From contig NZ_FMXQ01000002.1 in assembly GCF_900104485.1 (NCBI RefSeq), positions 558,001-622,000 on the forward strand: 64,000 bases of DNA, given 5' to 3'. Numbering within the stretch: the stretch's first letter is position 1; each line of letters starts with the position of its first letter. The notes beneath the pieces are model-generated. The model had not been told where the DNA came from. It was given only the letters and a program-made list of their open reading frames with translations, and made no database searches. The stretch comes from Bauldia litoralis (lineage in GTDB: Bacteria; Pseudomonadota; Alphaproteobacteria; Rhizobiales; Kaistiaceae). A program made the position numbers and the translations under genes. Of the stretch, positions 47,524 to 56,096 are shown in pieces.

Positions 47524-47539
47524 CGTCCTTGCAAGGACG
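47524..47539. promoter_or_regulatory. 16-bp perfect palindrome upstream of the dehydrogenase pair
   Basis: CGTCCTTGCAAGGACG is perfectly self-complementary. It lies 46 bp before the ATG at 47477 and 12 bp downstream (in the direction of the genes) of a TATAAC hexamer (47552-47557 on the minus strand). Size and symmetry suit a LacI-type operator. Confidence 0.45.
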
Positions 47540-47633
47540 AACCGGCCGAAGGGTTATACCGCGCATTTCGCTCCGGGATCCGAAGGATGCGAGCTGGGCC
47601 GTCGGCGGGTTGCGTATCAGGCCACTCGATGAA

Positions 47634-47665
47634 GGGAGGGCGCGACCATTCGGCCGCGCCCTCCC
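47634..47665 (-). other. GC-rich stem-loop after the ribose-type binding protein gene
   Basis: GGGAGGGCGCG (47634-47644) and CGCGCCCTCCC (47655-47665), perfect 11-bp arms, 10-nt loop, 27 nt past the stop codon. No U-run follows, so it is more likely an mRNA-stabilising or partial termination stem between the binding-protein gene and the dehydrogenases. Confidence 0.5.
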
Positions 47666-47692
47666 CCCGGACGGCAGGTTGGGAGGTCCTGG

Positions 47693-48739
47693 CTACTCGC
47701 CCGGGCCCTTGCAGGCGATGATCTGATCCTTGGTGTAGGTGGTCCACTCCGGGATCGAGATGCCCACCGGCCAGTCAGGATCGAGCGACGGATCGGAGGC
47801 GGCGGTGAGCTGCGCCCTGCCTTCTTCGGTCACGTTCTCCCACAGCACGGGCTGGACATGGACGATCCGCGATTCCGGCTGCTCGCCCTTGAGCAGTTGA
47901 AGCGCCAGCGTGACGCCCGCGCCGCCGATCGAACCCGGGTTCGTCACCGCCCCACCGGTCAGGCCCTCGACCGAGATGAGCTGCTTGACGAAACCGCCGG
48001 TATCCGCGCCGACCACCGTCGCCAGCGGGGCGTCGGACTCGAGCAGCGCGTCGACGATCACGATGTCGGTGCCCGACGTCCAGATCCCGTCGAACGGCAC
48101 GCCGGTGGCGAGGTAGTCGAGGAGCTGCTGCTTGGCCTGGTCCATCTGCCAGCCGGTAAAGACCTCGTGCACCACCTCGATGCCGGAGGCTTCCTCGAGC
48201 GCGCGCTTGAAGCCCTTGTCGCGGTCGCTGTCGGCGGATGCACCGGCGGCGCCGCGCATGTAGATCACGTCGCCGGAGCCGCCGAGCTGCTCGAACAACC
48301 ATTTGGCGCCGACATAGCCGTATTCTTCCTGGTCGTTCGAGATGACATAGGCCGACGGCTCGGTGACCGTCTGGTCGACCGCGACGACGACGATGCCGGC
48401 ATCGATGGCCTCCTTGATCGCCGCATTGACGCCGGATGGATCGGCCGGGTTGACGATGATCGCGTCGACGCCGGCGCTGATCAGGTTGCGGATGTCCTCG
48501 AGCTGACCGGCCGCGTCGGTGTTCCGATGGGAAATGTTGAGCGATTCAACCTCGCCGGAGACCAGCGCCTGGGCCTTGATCGAACAGATCATCTCCTCTC
48601 GCCAGCCATTGCCCTGAACGGTGTTTGAAACGCCGATGACGTAGCCCTTGTCCGCCGCCGCCGCGGCGCCAAAGCCCGCGAGAGCGACGCTGGCAGCCGC
48701 GGCGAGCGGCAGTAGCGCCAGATGCCTTACCTTGTTCAT
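47693..48739 (-). CDS. Sugar ABC transporter substrate-binding protein, ribose type
   Basis: Periplasmic binding protein (Peripla_BP_4 fold), 348 aa, signal peptide cleaved near AAA|DKG (residue 29). GYVIGVSNTVQGNGWREEMI, DAIIVNPADPSGVNAAIKEA and GSIGGAGVTLALQLLKGEQP are typical of the CUT2 class. It has no CUT2 permease or ATPase gene next to it in the window; the next genes are dehydrogenases. It is divergent from the CUT1 operon across 498 bp. Confidence 0.9.
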   Translation of the reverse strand: MNKVRHLALLPLAAAASVALAGFGAAAAADKGYVIGVSNTVQGNGWREEMICSIKAQALVSGEVESLNISHRNTDAAGQLEDIRNLISAGVDAIIVNPADPSGVNAAIKEAIDAGIVVVAVDQTVTEPSAYVISNDQEEYGYVGAKWLFEQLGGSGDVIYMRGAAGASADSDRDKGFKRALEEASGIEVVHEVFTGWQMDQAKQQLLDYLATGVPFDGIWTSGTDIVIVDALLESDAPLATVVGADTGGFVKQLISVEGLTGGAVTNPGSIGGAGVTLALQLLKGEQPESRIVHVQPVLWENVTEEGRAQLTAASDPSLDPDWPVGISIPEWTTYTKDQIIACKGPGE

Positions 48740-49237
48740 GAGTTCGTTCCTCCGCTTTGTCTCAATTCGAGATCTGATCGGCCGCTGGTACGAGACCGCC
48801 TGTGCGCCGTCGTCCGTTCACTCTGGAGCCTGAGCACCTCGCACGCGAACAGAAGCCGCGTTTGATGCACTCGTCCCCGGTACTGTCGACGCCTCCAGAC
48901 GCCATTCGGCACATCCGATGATTGTCATGCGGCGGGAGGGCGATCCACATCGAGTTGGGCACCAGTTGGGTAATATTGAGTAAGGCTTCGCGCCGACAAC
49001 ACGAACGTTAAAGCTAGCAGTTGACAACGCTTCTGCGAAGACTCGACAGTGCGCCAAGCGGTGCAATCGATACTGCATCGCCGACGGTGCAGGGCATCTC
49101 GGGAGGAGCCCGCGGACGAAGCGATCAGCGAGATTTGGGACGACTGCGAAGGCGCAGGCAAAGACGTCCGGACGCAGTTGGAGCGGTCGCCGCGAATGCA
49201 CCGGCGAACAATGACCCGCAAAAGGAGGAAACACTCA
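48740..49237. promoter_or_regulatory. 498-bp divergent control region
   Basis: No gene recognised. It contains the tandem TTGRGYAA repeats (48955-48983), a perfect TTGACA at 49021-49026 whose expected -10 position reads CGACAG (poor), and AGGAGG (49223-49228) nine nt before the ATG at 49238. Open frames crossing it on both strands look random. Confidence 0.5.
48955..48983 (+). repeat. Tandem TTGRGYAA operator-like repeat, copy B (2-3 units)
   Basis: TTGGGTAA (48966-48973), TA, TTGAGTAA (48976-48983), the same two-unit design as at 41173-41190. A third, imperfect unit TTGGGCAC lies at 48955-48962. It sits in the gap between the two binding-protein genes. Confidence 0.65.
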
Positions 49238-50515
49238 ATGATCACAAAGATGCAATGCGCGACGGCAGTCGCCGCTGTCGTCGGACTGGCGCTCGGCACA
49301 AGCGGCGCCGCCCAGGCCGAGGGCCTGAAATTGACGGTGTGGCACAACACCCAGGACACGCCGGCTGTTCTCGGCCTCTACAAGGCCTATGAGGAGCACT
49401 CCGGCAACACGATCGAACTCGTCGACATCCCCGCGGACGACTTCCAGGCGACCACCCTGACCAAATGGGCGTCCGGCGACCGGCCCGACATCCTCGAATA
49501 CTTCCCGAATCTGGCCAACCTCGACCGTCTCAATCCGTCCCAGAACCTGATCGACCTGAGCGACGAGGACTTCGTCGGTCGCTCGGCCATCTACGACCTC
49601 GGCGGGCGCGCCTCGGACGGCAAGGTCTATGCGGCGATCACGACCTTCCCCGAGACATGGGGCCTCTATTACAACAAGCAGGTCCTTGCCGATCACGAGC
49701 TGGAGCCGGCCACCACCTTCGAGGAAGTCATGGCTCAGTGTGCCGTCCTCTCAAAGGCGGGCATAACCACGCTGCATCAGGCCGGCGGATCGAGCTGGCC
49801 CGTCTACGCCACACCGCTCGTCTATGCCAGCGGGGTTACCGAGCCGGGCTGGGTCGATGACGTGATCGCCCAGAAAGCCAGGTTCGACGATCTGGACTCG
49901 CCATGGGTGCTGGCCATGCAGGCATGGATCGATATGAAGGATGCCGGTTGCTACAACAGCGACATGACGACCGCGACCTTCGAGCAGTCGACCAATGCGG
50001 TCTACGCCGGCGAGGCCGCCTATCAGATGATCCATTCGAACATCGCCGCCGTCTATCTCGACGCGGCCGGCGGAGACGCGGACGCGCTCGACGCGGCTGT
50101 GGGCTTCGTGGGGGTGGGCGCCACGGAACCGAAGACCGTGATGAATGCCGGTCCGATCGGCAGCTTCATGGCGCCGAAGACCGGTGACGACGCCCAGGAG
50201 GCGGCGGCCCTCGACTTCATCCGCTTCGTTACCGGCGAAGGCTATCCAGACTACATCCAGGCGTCTGGAACCTTCCCGATCCAGGACGGCGTACCCGCAC
50301 CGGACGCATCGCAGCTCCTCAAGGACATCAAGGCCGCCTATGACAAGGGCCCGCGGGTGATCCTGATCAATCAGAACGTGCCGGGCGGCGACGGAAATGG
50401 CCTGCAGGTGGTCAGCGAGCTGTCGGTTGGCCAGCTGACACCGGTGGAGGCCGGCGGCCAGTTGCAGCAGGGGGTTGCCGCCGCCGCGCAGGCGTTGGGT
50501 CTTCCGGGCTGGTAG
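49238..50515 (+). CDS. CUT1-type extracellular sugar-binding protein
   Basis: Family 1 solute-binding protein, 425 aa; signal peptide cleaved near AQA|EGL (residue 27). LKLTVWHNTQDTPAVLGLYK and TLTKWASGDRPDILEYFPNL are typical for carbohydrate importers. The start at ATG 49238 is fixed by AAAGGAGGAAA nine nt upstream; longer frames are rejected. It is followed by two permease genes but no MalK-like ATPase, so a shared ATPase elsewhere must energise it. Confidence 0.93.
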   Translation: MITKMQCATAVAAVVGLALGTSGAAQAEGLKLTVWHNTQDTPAVLGLYKAYEEHSGNTIELVDIPADDFQATTLTKWASGDRPDILEYFPNLANLDRLNPSQNLIDLSDEDFVGRSAIYDLGGRASDGKVYAAITTFPETWGLYYNKQVLADHELEPATTFEEVMAQCAVLSKAGITTLHQAGGSSWPVYATPLVYASGVTEPGWVDDVIAQKARFDDLDSPWVLAMQAWIDMKDAGCYNSDMTTATFEQSTNAVYAGEAAYQMIHSNIAAVYLDAAGGDADALDAAVGFVGVGATEPKTVMNAGPIGSFMAPKTGDDAQEAAALDFIRFVTGEGYPDYIQASGTFPIQDGVPAPDASQLLKDIKAAYDKGPRVILINQNVPGGDGNGLQVVSELSVGQLTPVEAGGQLQQGVAAAAQALGLPGW

Positions 50516-50551
50516 GGCATTGTCTCTACGCTTGTTCGCGATGGAAACGCC

Positions 50552-51466
50552 GTGACCGGACGCCCGACATCCACGCTGCGGGACGGTGCTCGCACCGCCC
50601 CGCGGCGCGCGCGGCTGAAGCCCACCAACATCTGGTTTGCGCTGCCGGCGATGGCCTTCGTCGGTCTGTTCTTCGTTGTGCCGCTTGCCCTCAACCTGCC
50701 CCTCTCCTTCTCCAGCTGGACCACCTACCGGTCGGAGATCGTCTGGAACGGCTTTTCGAATTTCAGCCTGCTCCACGGACAGGGCTACCTGATCAATGCA
50801 ATCTGGGTGACGCTTGCCTACTCGGTCGTCGCCATGCTGGTGCAGAATGTCGTCAGCCTCAGCCTTGCCTATGCGTTGCGCGACAGCACGCTGCTCAACG
50901 GCTTCTTCCGCTCCCTGTTCTTCCTGCCGGTGCTCATCTCGCCGCTCGCCGCCGGTTATGTCTGGCGCGGCATTCTCGATCCCGCCGGTCCACTCAACGC
51001 CTTCATCTCGATGTTCTGGCCGGGCTTCGACTTCGCGTGGCTGGGCAACATCACGACGGCGTTGCCGGCCGTCGCCTTCGTCGACGCTTGGAAATGGATC
51101 GGCCTGACGACGCTGGTTTACATAGCCGGCATCAATTCGGTGCCGCGCGAGGTCAACGAAGCGGCCTATATCGACGGCGCCAACGCCTGGCAGGCGTTCT
51201 GGCGGGTCACCTTTCCGATGCTGGCCCCGGCGTTCACCTTCAACGTCGTGGTGACGCTGATCGGCGCGTTTTCCGCCTTCGACGTCATCCAGGCGATGAC
51301 CGGCGGCGGGCCGGGAGCCGCCACGCGCTCGATCAATGTGCTGCTTCGCATCCAGTGGGGCCTCGGCAATTTCGGCGCGGGCAGCGCGCTCGGATTGATC
51401 ATCACCGTGATGGTGATCGTCGCGGCGGTTCCCCTGGTCGCCTGGCTTCGGCGGAGGGAGGTATGA
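50552..51466 (+). CDS. CUT1 sugar ABC transporter permease (MalF-like)
   Basis: 304 aa from a GTG, six predicted membrane helices. The EAA loop that contacts the ATPase reads EVNEAAYIDGANAWQAFWRV, with TFPML following. N-terminal RRARLKPTNIWFALPAMAFV is typical for the subfamily. Overlaps the next permease by 4 nt. Confidence 0.93.
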   Translation: MTGRPTSTLRDGARTAPRRARLKPTNIWFALPAMAFVGLFFVVPLALNLPLSFSSWTTYRSEIVWNGFSNFSLLHGQGYLINAIWVTLAYSVVAMLVQNVVSLSLAYALRDSTLLNGFFRSLFFLPVLISPLAAGYVWRGILDPAGPLNAFISMFWPGFDFAWLGNITTALPAVAFVDAWKWIGLTTLVYIAGINSVPREVNEAAYIDGANAWQAFWRVTFPMLAPAFTFNVVVTLIGAFSAFDVIQAMTGGGPGAATRSINVLLRIQWGLGNFGAGSALGLIITVMVIVAAVPLVAWLRRREV

Positions 51467-52302
51467 GTATGCGCCGCGGTCAGCGATGGGCCATCGCCCG
51501 CTATGTCGGGCTGACGTTGTTCGCCATCCCCTGGGTGGTCGTCCCGATCTGGATGGTCGTCGTCAACTCCTTCAAGATGGCGGGCGAAGCGGCCAACCTC
51601 ACCCTCGACTTGCCGTCGATCTGGTCGATTGCGGAGAACTACACGGCGGTGCTGGTGCAGGGGAATTACCTGCGGGCGCTCGGCAACAGCCTCCTGATCA
51701 GCGGCGTCACCATTTTTGCCGTGGTCCTGATCGGCGCCGCCGCCGCCTGGGGTTTCGGGCGGAGCCGCTCGAAGGCGATGCAGGTCGCCTACTACATCAT
51801 CGTGCTCTCGATCCTCATCCCGCCGACCCTGATCCCGACGATCTACCTGCTGCGCGACATGCATATCGAGGGCTCGACGCTGGGCTATATCCTGGTGCTC
51901 ATCGGCACCCGCATGGGCATCGTCGTCTTTCTCGCTACCGGCTTCGTGCGCGCCCTGCCGCCGGACATGGAGGACGCCGCCTTCATCGACGGCGCCAGTC
52001 GGCTGCAGATCTTCTTTCTGATCATGCTGCCGCTGCTGACGCCGGTCCTTTTCGTCGGCAGCATCATCCTGGTTATTACGGTCTGGGGCGACTTCTTCTT
52101 CGCCACCTTCCTGCTGCCGGGCAGCCAGCGGGCGACGCTGCCGCTGGCGCTTTATTCCTTCGCCACGAGCTCGGTGCAGAGCTTCCGCTGGAACCTCGTC
52201 TTCGCGCATGTGGTGCTGTCATCACTGCCGCTGATCGTCGCTTACGTCTTCCTGCAGCGGCGGATCGTCGGCGGTCTCACCGAAGGAGCGCTCAAGGGCT
52301 AG
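51463..52302 (+). CDS. CUT1 sugar ABC transporter permease (MalG-like)
   Basis: 279 aa from ATG 51463 (MSMRRGQRWAIARYVGLTLF), preceded by GGAGGGAGG. Six membrane helices; EAA loop DMEDAAFIDGASRLQIFFLI followed by MLPLL; C-terminal LQRRIVGGLTEGALKG is a family hallmark. Coupled to the first permease by an ATGA overlap. Confidence 0.94.
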   Translation: MSMRRGQRWAIARYVGLTLFAIPWVVVPIWMVVVNSFKMAGEAANLTLDLPSIWSIAENYTAVLVQGNYLRALGNSLLISGVTIFAVVLIGAAAAWGFGRSRSKAMQVAYYIIVLSILIPPTLIPTIYLLRDMHIEGSTLGYILVLIGTRMGIVVFLATGFVRALPPDMEDAAFIDGASRLQIFFLIMLPLLTPVLFVGSIILVITVWGDFFFATFLLPGSQRATLPLALYSFATSSVQSFRWNLVFAHVVLSSLPLIVAYVFLQRRIVGGLTEGALKG

Positions 52303-52542
52303 GACATACGCTTCCGAAACACGGTCGCTGGGGGCACCGCGGCGCGTCGCCAAGCTGCCAAGACGGCCGCAAGCCGCGGCGTATCGGCCATTGTCCGGGC
52401 AGGCCGTGGTCTATAGTCGCCGCCTAGGATTCCGTTGAACTGACACCTTCCGCATGGAGGGCTCCGGCGCGGGTGCGCCGCCGGGTGCAAGCGCGCCGCC
52501 TTCTTGTTGACGCAGCCGACTGGCGCACCGTGGAAACGATCG

Positions 52543-53748
52543 ATGATCGAAGACGACGACGGATTGGGCAAAAAGAGCGGACAGGAAATGGCGACCGCGA
52601 GGGACCGCTCCAGCAGAGCCGGTCCGCGCGTCCGGCGCAGCGACGGCACGCCGGCCCCCAGGCTCAAGGACATCGCCAAGATCGCCGGCGTCTCGCTGCA
52701 GACCGTGTCCTACGTAATGAACAACAATGGCTCGGTGAGCGAGGAAGTCCGCGCCCGGGTGCGCCAGATCGGCGAACGGATGGGTTACCAGCCCAACCGC
52801 TCTGCCAAGGCGATGCGCACCGGCCGCAGCCAGACTCTGGGGCTGGTCATCTCCGACATGAGCAACCCCTTTTATGCGGAATTCGCGCGGGCGGTGGAGC
52901 GGGCCGCCGCCGTGGAGGGATACGCGGTGTTGCTTGTCGATGCCCAGGCGCCCGCCGCCGAAACGGCGGAGATCGCCGAACGGATCGCCGGGCTAAAAAG
53001 CCATCCGGTCGACGGCGTCATCAGCGCGGTGCGCTATCCGTCCGTATTGGCGCTGGATGTGCCCGTCGTGCTGCTGGGCGTTCCGGTCCGCGGACGCGAT
53101 TCGGTCTCCTCCGATGACGTCCGCGGTGGCAAGGCGCTTGCCGAGCACCTGCTGTCGCTCGGACACCGCCGCTTCGGCCTGGTCACCAGCCCGCTTCCCG
53201 GCGGCATTCCCATCCGTCGCGACGCGCTGATGGAGCGTTTGCGCGGCGAGGCGGAGATCGTCTGGGAATACGAGACGCCAGCGTCGGAAATGGTGGCGCC
53301 GGACATTGCCGGATTCCTGCTGCGGCGCGACGTCAGCATCATTGTGTGCAGCAACGATATCGTGGCGATCAGCGTGCAGCGCACCTTGCGGAACCTCGGT
53401 ATTGTCGTCCCCGACGACGTGTCGGTCGTTGGCTACGACGACATTCCCTGGGCGGCGATCGTCACGCCGGCACTGACGACCATGCGGCTACCGCTCGCTG
53501 ACATGGGGAGTGCGGCAGTTCGCTTCGTCGTAGAACGATTGCACGGGCCGCGCCGCCGAGCGCGCCGCGTCAACCTGCCGGTCACTCTCGTCGTGCGCGA
53601 ATCGGTTGCAAAGCCCAGTGCTCGCTTCGTCGGCCCCGAAGGTCAGATCGGAAATGCAGGCGTGTCGAGCAAGTCGATTTCCGGCTCGCGCTCTGACAGG
53701 CCCGCAAGGGCCAGCGTGCCGTCGGGGTCGAACCGCAATAAGACCTGA
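52543..53748 (+). CDS. LacI-family transcriptional regulator
   Basis: About 401 aa. The HTH and hinge read RLKDIAKIAGVSLQTVSYVM ... VRQIGERMGYQPNRSAKAMR, followed by the sugar-binding domain GLVISDMSNPFYAEFARAVE ... VVGYDDIPWAAIVTPALTTM. Starts at 52543 (ATG), 52588 (ATG) and 52504 (TTG) are possible; 52543 has GGAA upstream. After the normal family end (LVVRESVA) there is a 40-residue Ser/Arg-rich tail that overlaps the convergent membrane-protein gene by 106 bp. Likely regulator of the preceding CUT1 genes. Confidence 0.9.
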   Translation: MIEDDDGLGKKSGQEMATARDRSSRAGPRVRRSDGTPAPRLKDIAKIAGVSLQTVSYVMNNNGSVSEEVRARVRQIGERMGYQPNRSAKAMRTGRSQTLGLVISDMSNPFYAEFARAVERAAAVEGYAVLLVDAQAPAAETAEIAERIAGLKSHPVDGVISAVRYPSVLALDVPVVLLGVPVRGRDSVSSDDVRGGKALAEHLLSLGHRRFGLVTSPLPGGIPIRRDALMERLRGEAEIVWEYETPASEMVAPDIAGFLLRRDVSIIVCSNDIVAISVQRTLRNLGIVVPDDVSVVGYDDIPWAAIVTPALTTMRLPLADMGSAAVRFVVERLHGPRRRARRVNLPVTLVVRESVAKPSARFVGPEGQIGNAGVSSKSISGSRSDRPARASVPSGSNRNKT

Positions 53749-54134
53749 CGTTCGCCGCGGCAGCAAGCCAAGACCATGACCGAAAGAGCCAGCGCCAGCA
53801 TTACGCCAGTGATGGGCGCCCATAGCTTTCGTTCAGGGGCGGATCGCGTCGCGCAGTTGGCAGCGAAGACCAGGGCCTGCACCCCTGCTGCGACCCAGCC
53901 GGTCCAGCGTGGCCAGTCCGGCCCGGAACCGACTTGCGACAGGATGGCCAGGCCAAGCGCGGCCAGAACCACGATCGAAGCGCCGGCGGCGAGGCGGCCG
54001 GATGTCGGCAAGGCGCCACTGTGTGTGCCGCCCTGGGTCAACCGTCCCCATGGTGCACCGGCGATCAGTGCGAGCTGAAAGCCGATGACCCCAACGATGA
54101 AAGCGCCATACGCGAAGGCGAGAATCTGGACCAC
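53643..54134 (-). CDS. Small membrane protein of unknown function
   Basis: 163 aa with four predicted transmembrane helices. The pattern APWGRLTQGG ... ALPTSGRLAAG ... RSAPERKLWAPITGVMLAL recurs in a family of uncharacterised bacterial membrane proteins, which supports it being real. The C-terminal 35 residues after VMVLACCRG are unusual and lie antisense to the LacI gene tail; the true end could be as read. Function unknown. Confidence 0.65.
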   Translation of the reverse strand: MVQILAFAYGAFIVGVIGFQLALIAGAPWGRLTQGGTHSGALPTSGRLAAGASIVVLAALGLAILSQVGSGPDWPRWTGWVAAGVQALVFAANCATRSAPERKLWAPITGVMLALALSVMVLACCRGERQVLLRFDPDGTLALAGLSEREPEIDLLDTPAFPI

Positions 54135-54212
54135 GGGTCAAGGCTACCAGATCCGCTGTCGCACCCATACAGGGCGACGCGTGATTGCGCTGCGGCCGAC
54201 ACCAGACCCCAG

Positions 54213-54926
54213 CTAAGCGTATCGTATGGGGCGCACGCCATCGGCGAAGTGCACATGCCGACGGTTGAACGACGTCCCCTCCAGGCATTCCGGCGCGCTG
54301 ATCCGATCCATGCGAAAATGCCGGAAGTCTTCGCGCGACGGATCCCAGGCGACCAGGTACCAGAGCGGCGGCAGGATCAGCATGGCCTGTGGCTCGACCT
54401 GTCGTGCGGTCGCGTTTCCCTTGGCATCGCGGTAACGGAAGCGCAGTTGCCGGCGGTTCAGAAAGGCGGGTTCAAACGCCGGCAAGAGCGCGGGATCCAT
54501 GTCGCCCCTGTCGGAAATGTCGACCTGGGGCGCCAGTGGCCCGACCCAGAGGCAATCGAGAAACCGGCGCAGGTCGCGCACCTTGTCTGGCGGCAGGGCC
54601 CTTTCGATCTTGGCGAGCCCTGAATCCGCCAGTCCCGAAAAGGGAAGATTCCCGGCCGCCCGCATGCTCGCCACACTGATCAGAAGCGCAAAGACTTCGG
54701 GAACCGAAAGCCGGGCCGTGGCCTGGACGGATTGCGGGTCGAGGGACAGGCCGCCGCCCCGCCCCGGCTCCGAGTGAATGATCAGTCCCTGATCCCGCAA
54801 GGCGGCGATGTCGCGCAGGACCGTGCGGCGCGATGCGCCGACGTCTCTGGCCAGGTCCTCGATGGTGGTCGTCCCGTTGCGGCGAAGGCTGCGCACGACG
54901 GCGTCTTGTCGAATGCGAATGTCCAT
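54213..54926 (-). CDS. YafY-type regulator with HTH and WYL domain
   Basis: 237 aa. N-terminal DeoR/HTH_11 domain: VVRSLRRNGTTTIEDLARDV then SRRTVLRDIAALRDQGLIIH. The C-terminal WYL domain covers NRRQLRFRYRDAKGNATARQ, VEPQAMLILPPLWYLVAWDP and FRHFRMDRISAPECLEGTSF. WYL domains bind nucleic-acid or nucleotide-like ligands in some members. It is divergent from the hydrolase across an 87-bp gap holding a near-perfect dyad, so it probably controls itself and the hydrolase. Confidence 0.92.
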   Translation of the reverse strand: MDIRIRQDAVVRSLRRNGTTTIEDLARDVGASRRTVLRDIAALRDQGLIIHSEPGRGGGLSLDPQSVQATARLSVPEVFALLISVASMRAAGNLPFSGLADSGLAKIERALPPDKVRDLRRFLDCLWVGPLAPQVDISDRGDMDPALLPAFEPAFLNRRQLRFRYRDAKGNATARQVEPQAMLILPPLWYLVAWDPSREDFRHFRMDRISAPECLEGTSFNRRHVHFADGVRPIRYA

Positions 54927-54944
54927 GACCGCAGTCTAGCAAAC

Positions 54945-54969
54945 AAAGGCGCCAGAATTTGGCACCTTT
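54945..54969. promoter_or_regulatory. Candidate operator between the WYL regulator and hydrolase genes
   Basis: AAAGGCGCCA (54945-54954) and TGGCACCTTT (54960-54969) are inverted arms matching in 9 of 10 positions with a 5-bp spacer. It lies midway between the two divergent starts. Confidence 0.55.
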
Positions 54970-55013
54970 TCGGCATAAGCCGTTGGCGAGGAATTCAACG
55001 AGGAGACAATCCC

Positions 55014-55958
55014 ATGTTCAACGCCACCAGCTTTCCGACACCGACGCTTGTTCCGGTCAACGGCGCCGTCCTCGAAGTCTTCGAGGTCGGCAGCGAAAAT
55101 GCCGGAAACCCGATCGTCCTGTGCCACGGCTGGCCCGAACACGCCTTTTCCTGGCGCTACCAGATGGCCGCGTTGGCGGCAGCCGGCTTCCACGTCATCG
55201 TGCCGAACCAACGCGGTTTCGGAAATTCGTCATCTCCGGAGAATGTCACCGATTATGACATCACGTGTCTGACCGGGGATCTCGTCGCCCTGCTCGATCA
55301 CTACGGATACGAGGACGCCATCTTCGTCGGCCATGACTGGGGCGCGAACGTCGTCTGGAGCACGGCCCTGCTGCATCCCGACCGGGTGAGGAAGATCATC
55401 AACCTCGCCTTGCCGTACCAGCCTCGCACCGACGTCCCCTGGATCGCGTTCATGGAGGCGATTTTCGGCAGCGACAACTACTTCGTCCACTTCAATCGCC
55501 AGCCGGGGGTCGCCGATGCGGTCCTGGATGCAAACGCGGCGCAGTTCCTGCGCAATCTCTTCCGCAAGAACGTGCCGCCCGCTCGCCCCGCACCCGGCAT
55601 GGTGATGATCAACCTTGCCGAGGCCGGGACCCCCTTGGGAGAGCCGGTCATGAGCGAAGACGAACTGGCCGTCTTCACGGCCGCGTTCGAAAGAACCGGG
55701 TTCACCGGCGGTATCAACTGGTATCGGAATCTCGACCGCAACTGGCAGATCCTGGCGGACGTCGACCCGGTCATCCACAAGCCGACGCTCATGATCTACG
55801 GCGAGCAGGACATGATCCCCAAATCCGAAACCCTGCCCCACTTCGTGCCCGATGTGGATGTCCTGAGCCTTGATTGCGGTCACTGGATCCAGCAGGAAGC
55901 GCCCGAGCAGACCACCCAAGCGATCCTGGACTGGCTTGCTGATCATGAGCCGGCTTGA
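55014..55958 (+). CDS. Alpha/beta hydrolase, epoxide-hydrolase-like
   Basis: 314 aa from ATG 55014, preceded by GAGGAG. HGWPEHAFSWRYQM supplies the HGxP oxyanion motif, VGHDWGANVVW carries the nucleophilic Asp (rather than Ser), INWYRNLDRNW a cap-domain Tyr, and YGEQDMI and LDCGHWIQQE the acid and His. The Asp nucleophile plus cap Tyr indicates a soluble epoxide hydrolase; haloalkane dehalogenase is less likely. Divergent from a WYL regulator. Confidence 0.9.
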   Translation: MFNATSFPTPTLVPVNGAVLEVFEVGSENAGNPIVLCHGWPEHAFSWRYQMAALAAAGFHVIVPNQRGFGNSSSPENVTDYDITCLTGDLVALLDHYGYEDAIFVGHDWGANVVWSTALLHPDRVRKIINLALPYQPRTDVPWIAFMEAIFGSDNYFVHFNRQPGVADAVLDANAAQFLRNLFRKNVPPARPAPGMVMINLAEAGTPLGEPVMSEDELAVFTAAFERTGFTGGINWYRNLDRNWQILADVDPVIHKPTLMIYGEQDMIPKSETLPHFVPDVDVLSLDCGHWIQQEAPEQTTQAILDWLADHEPA

Positions 55959-56096
55959 CCGCGATCGAACAGCAGCCGGTCGGATCGGGGGGCTTGGCCA
56001 GCGCTTGCCGCCCCCCGGCGCCTCGAACCATGCCAGCCTCGCTGCGTTCAGGATGAATATGCTTCAAATTGATCTGGAACACCGGAGGACAAACCC

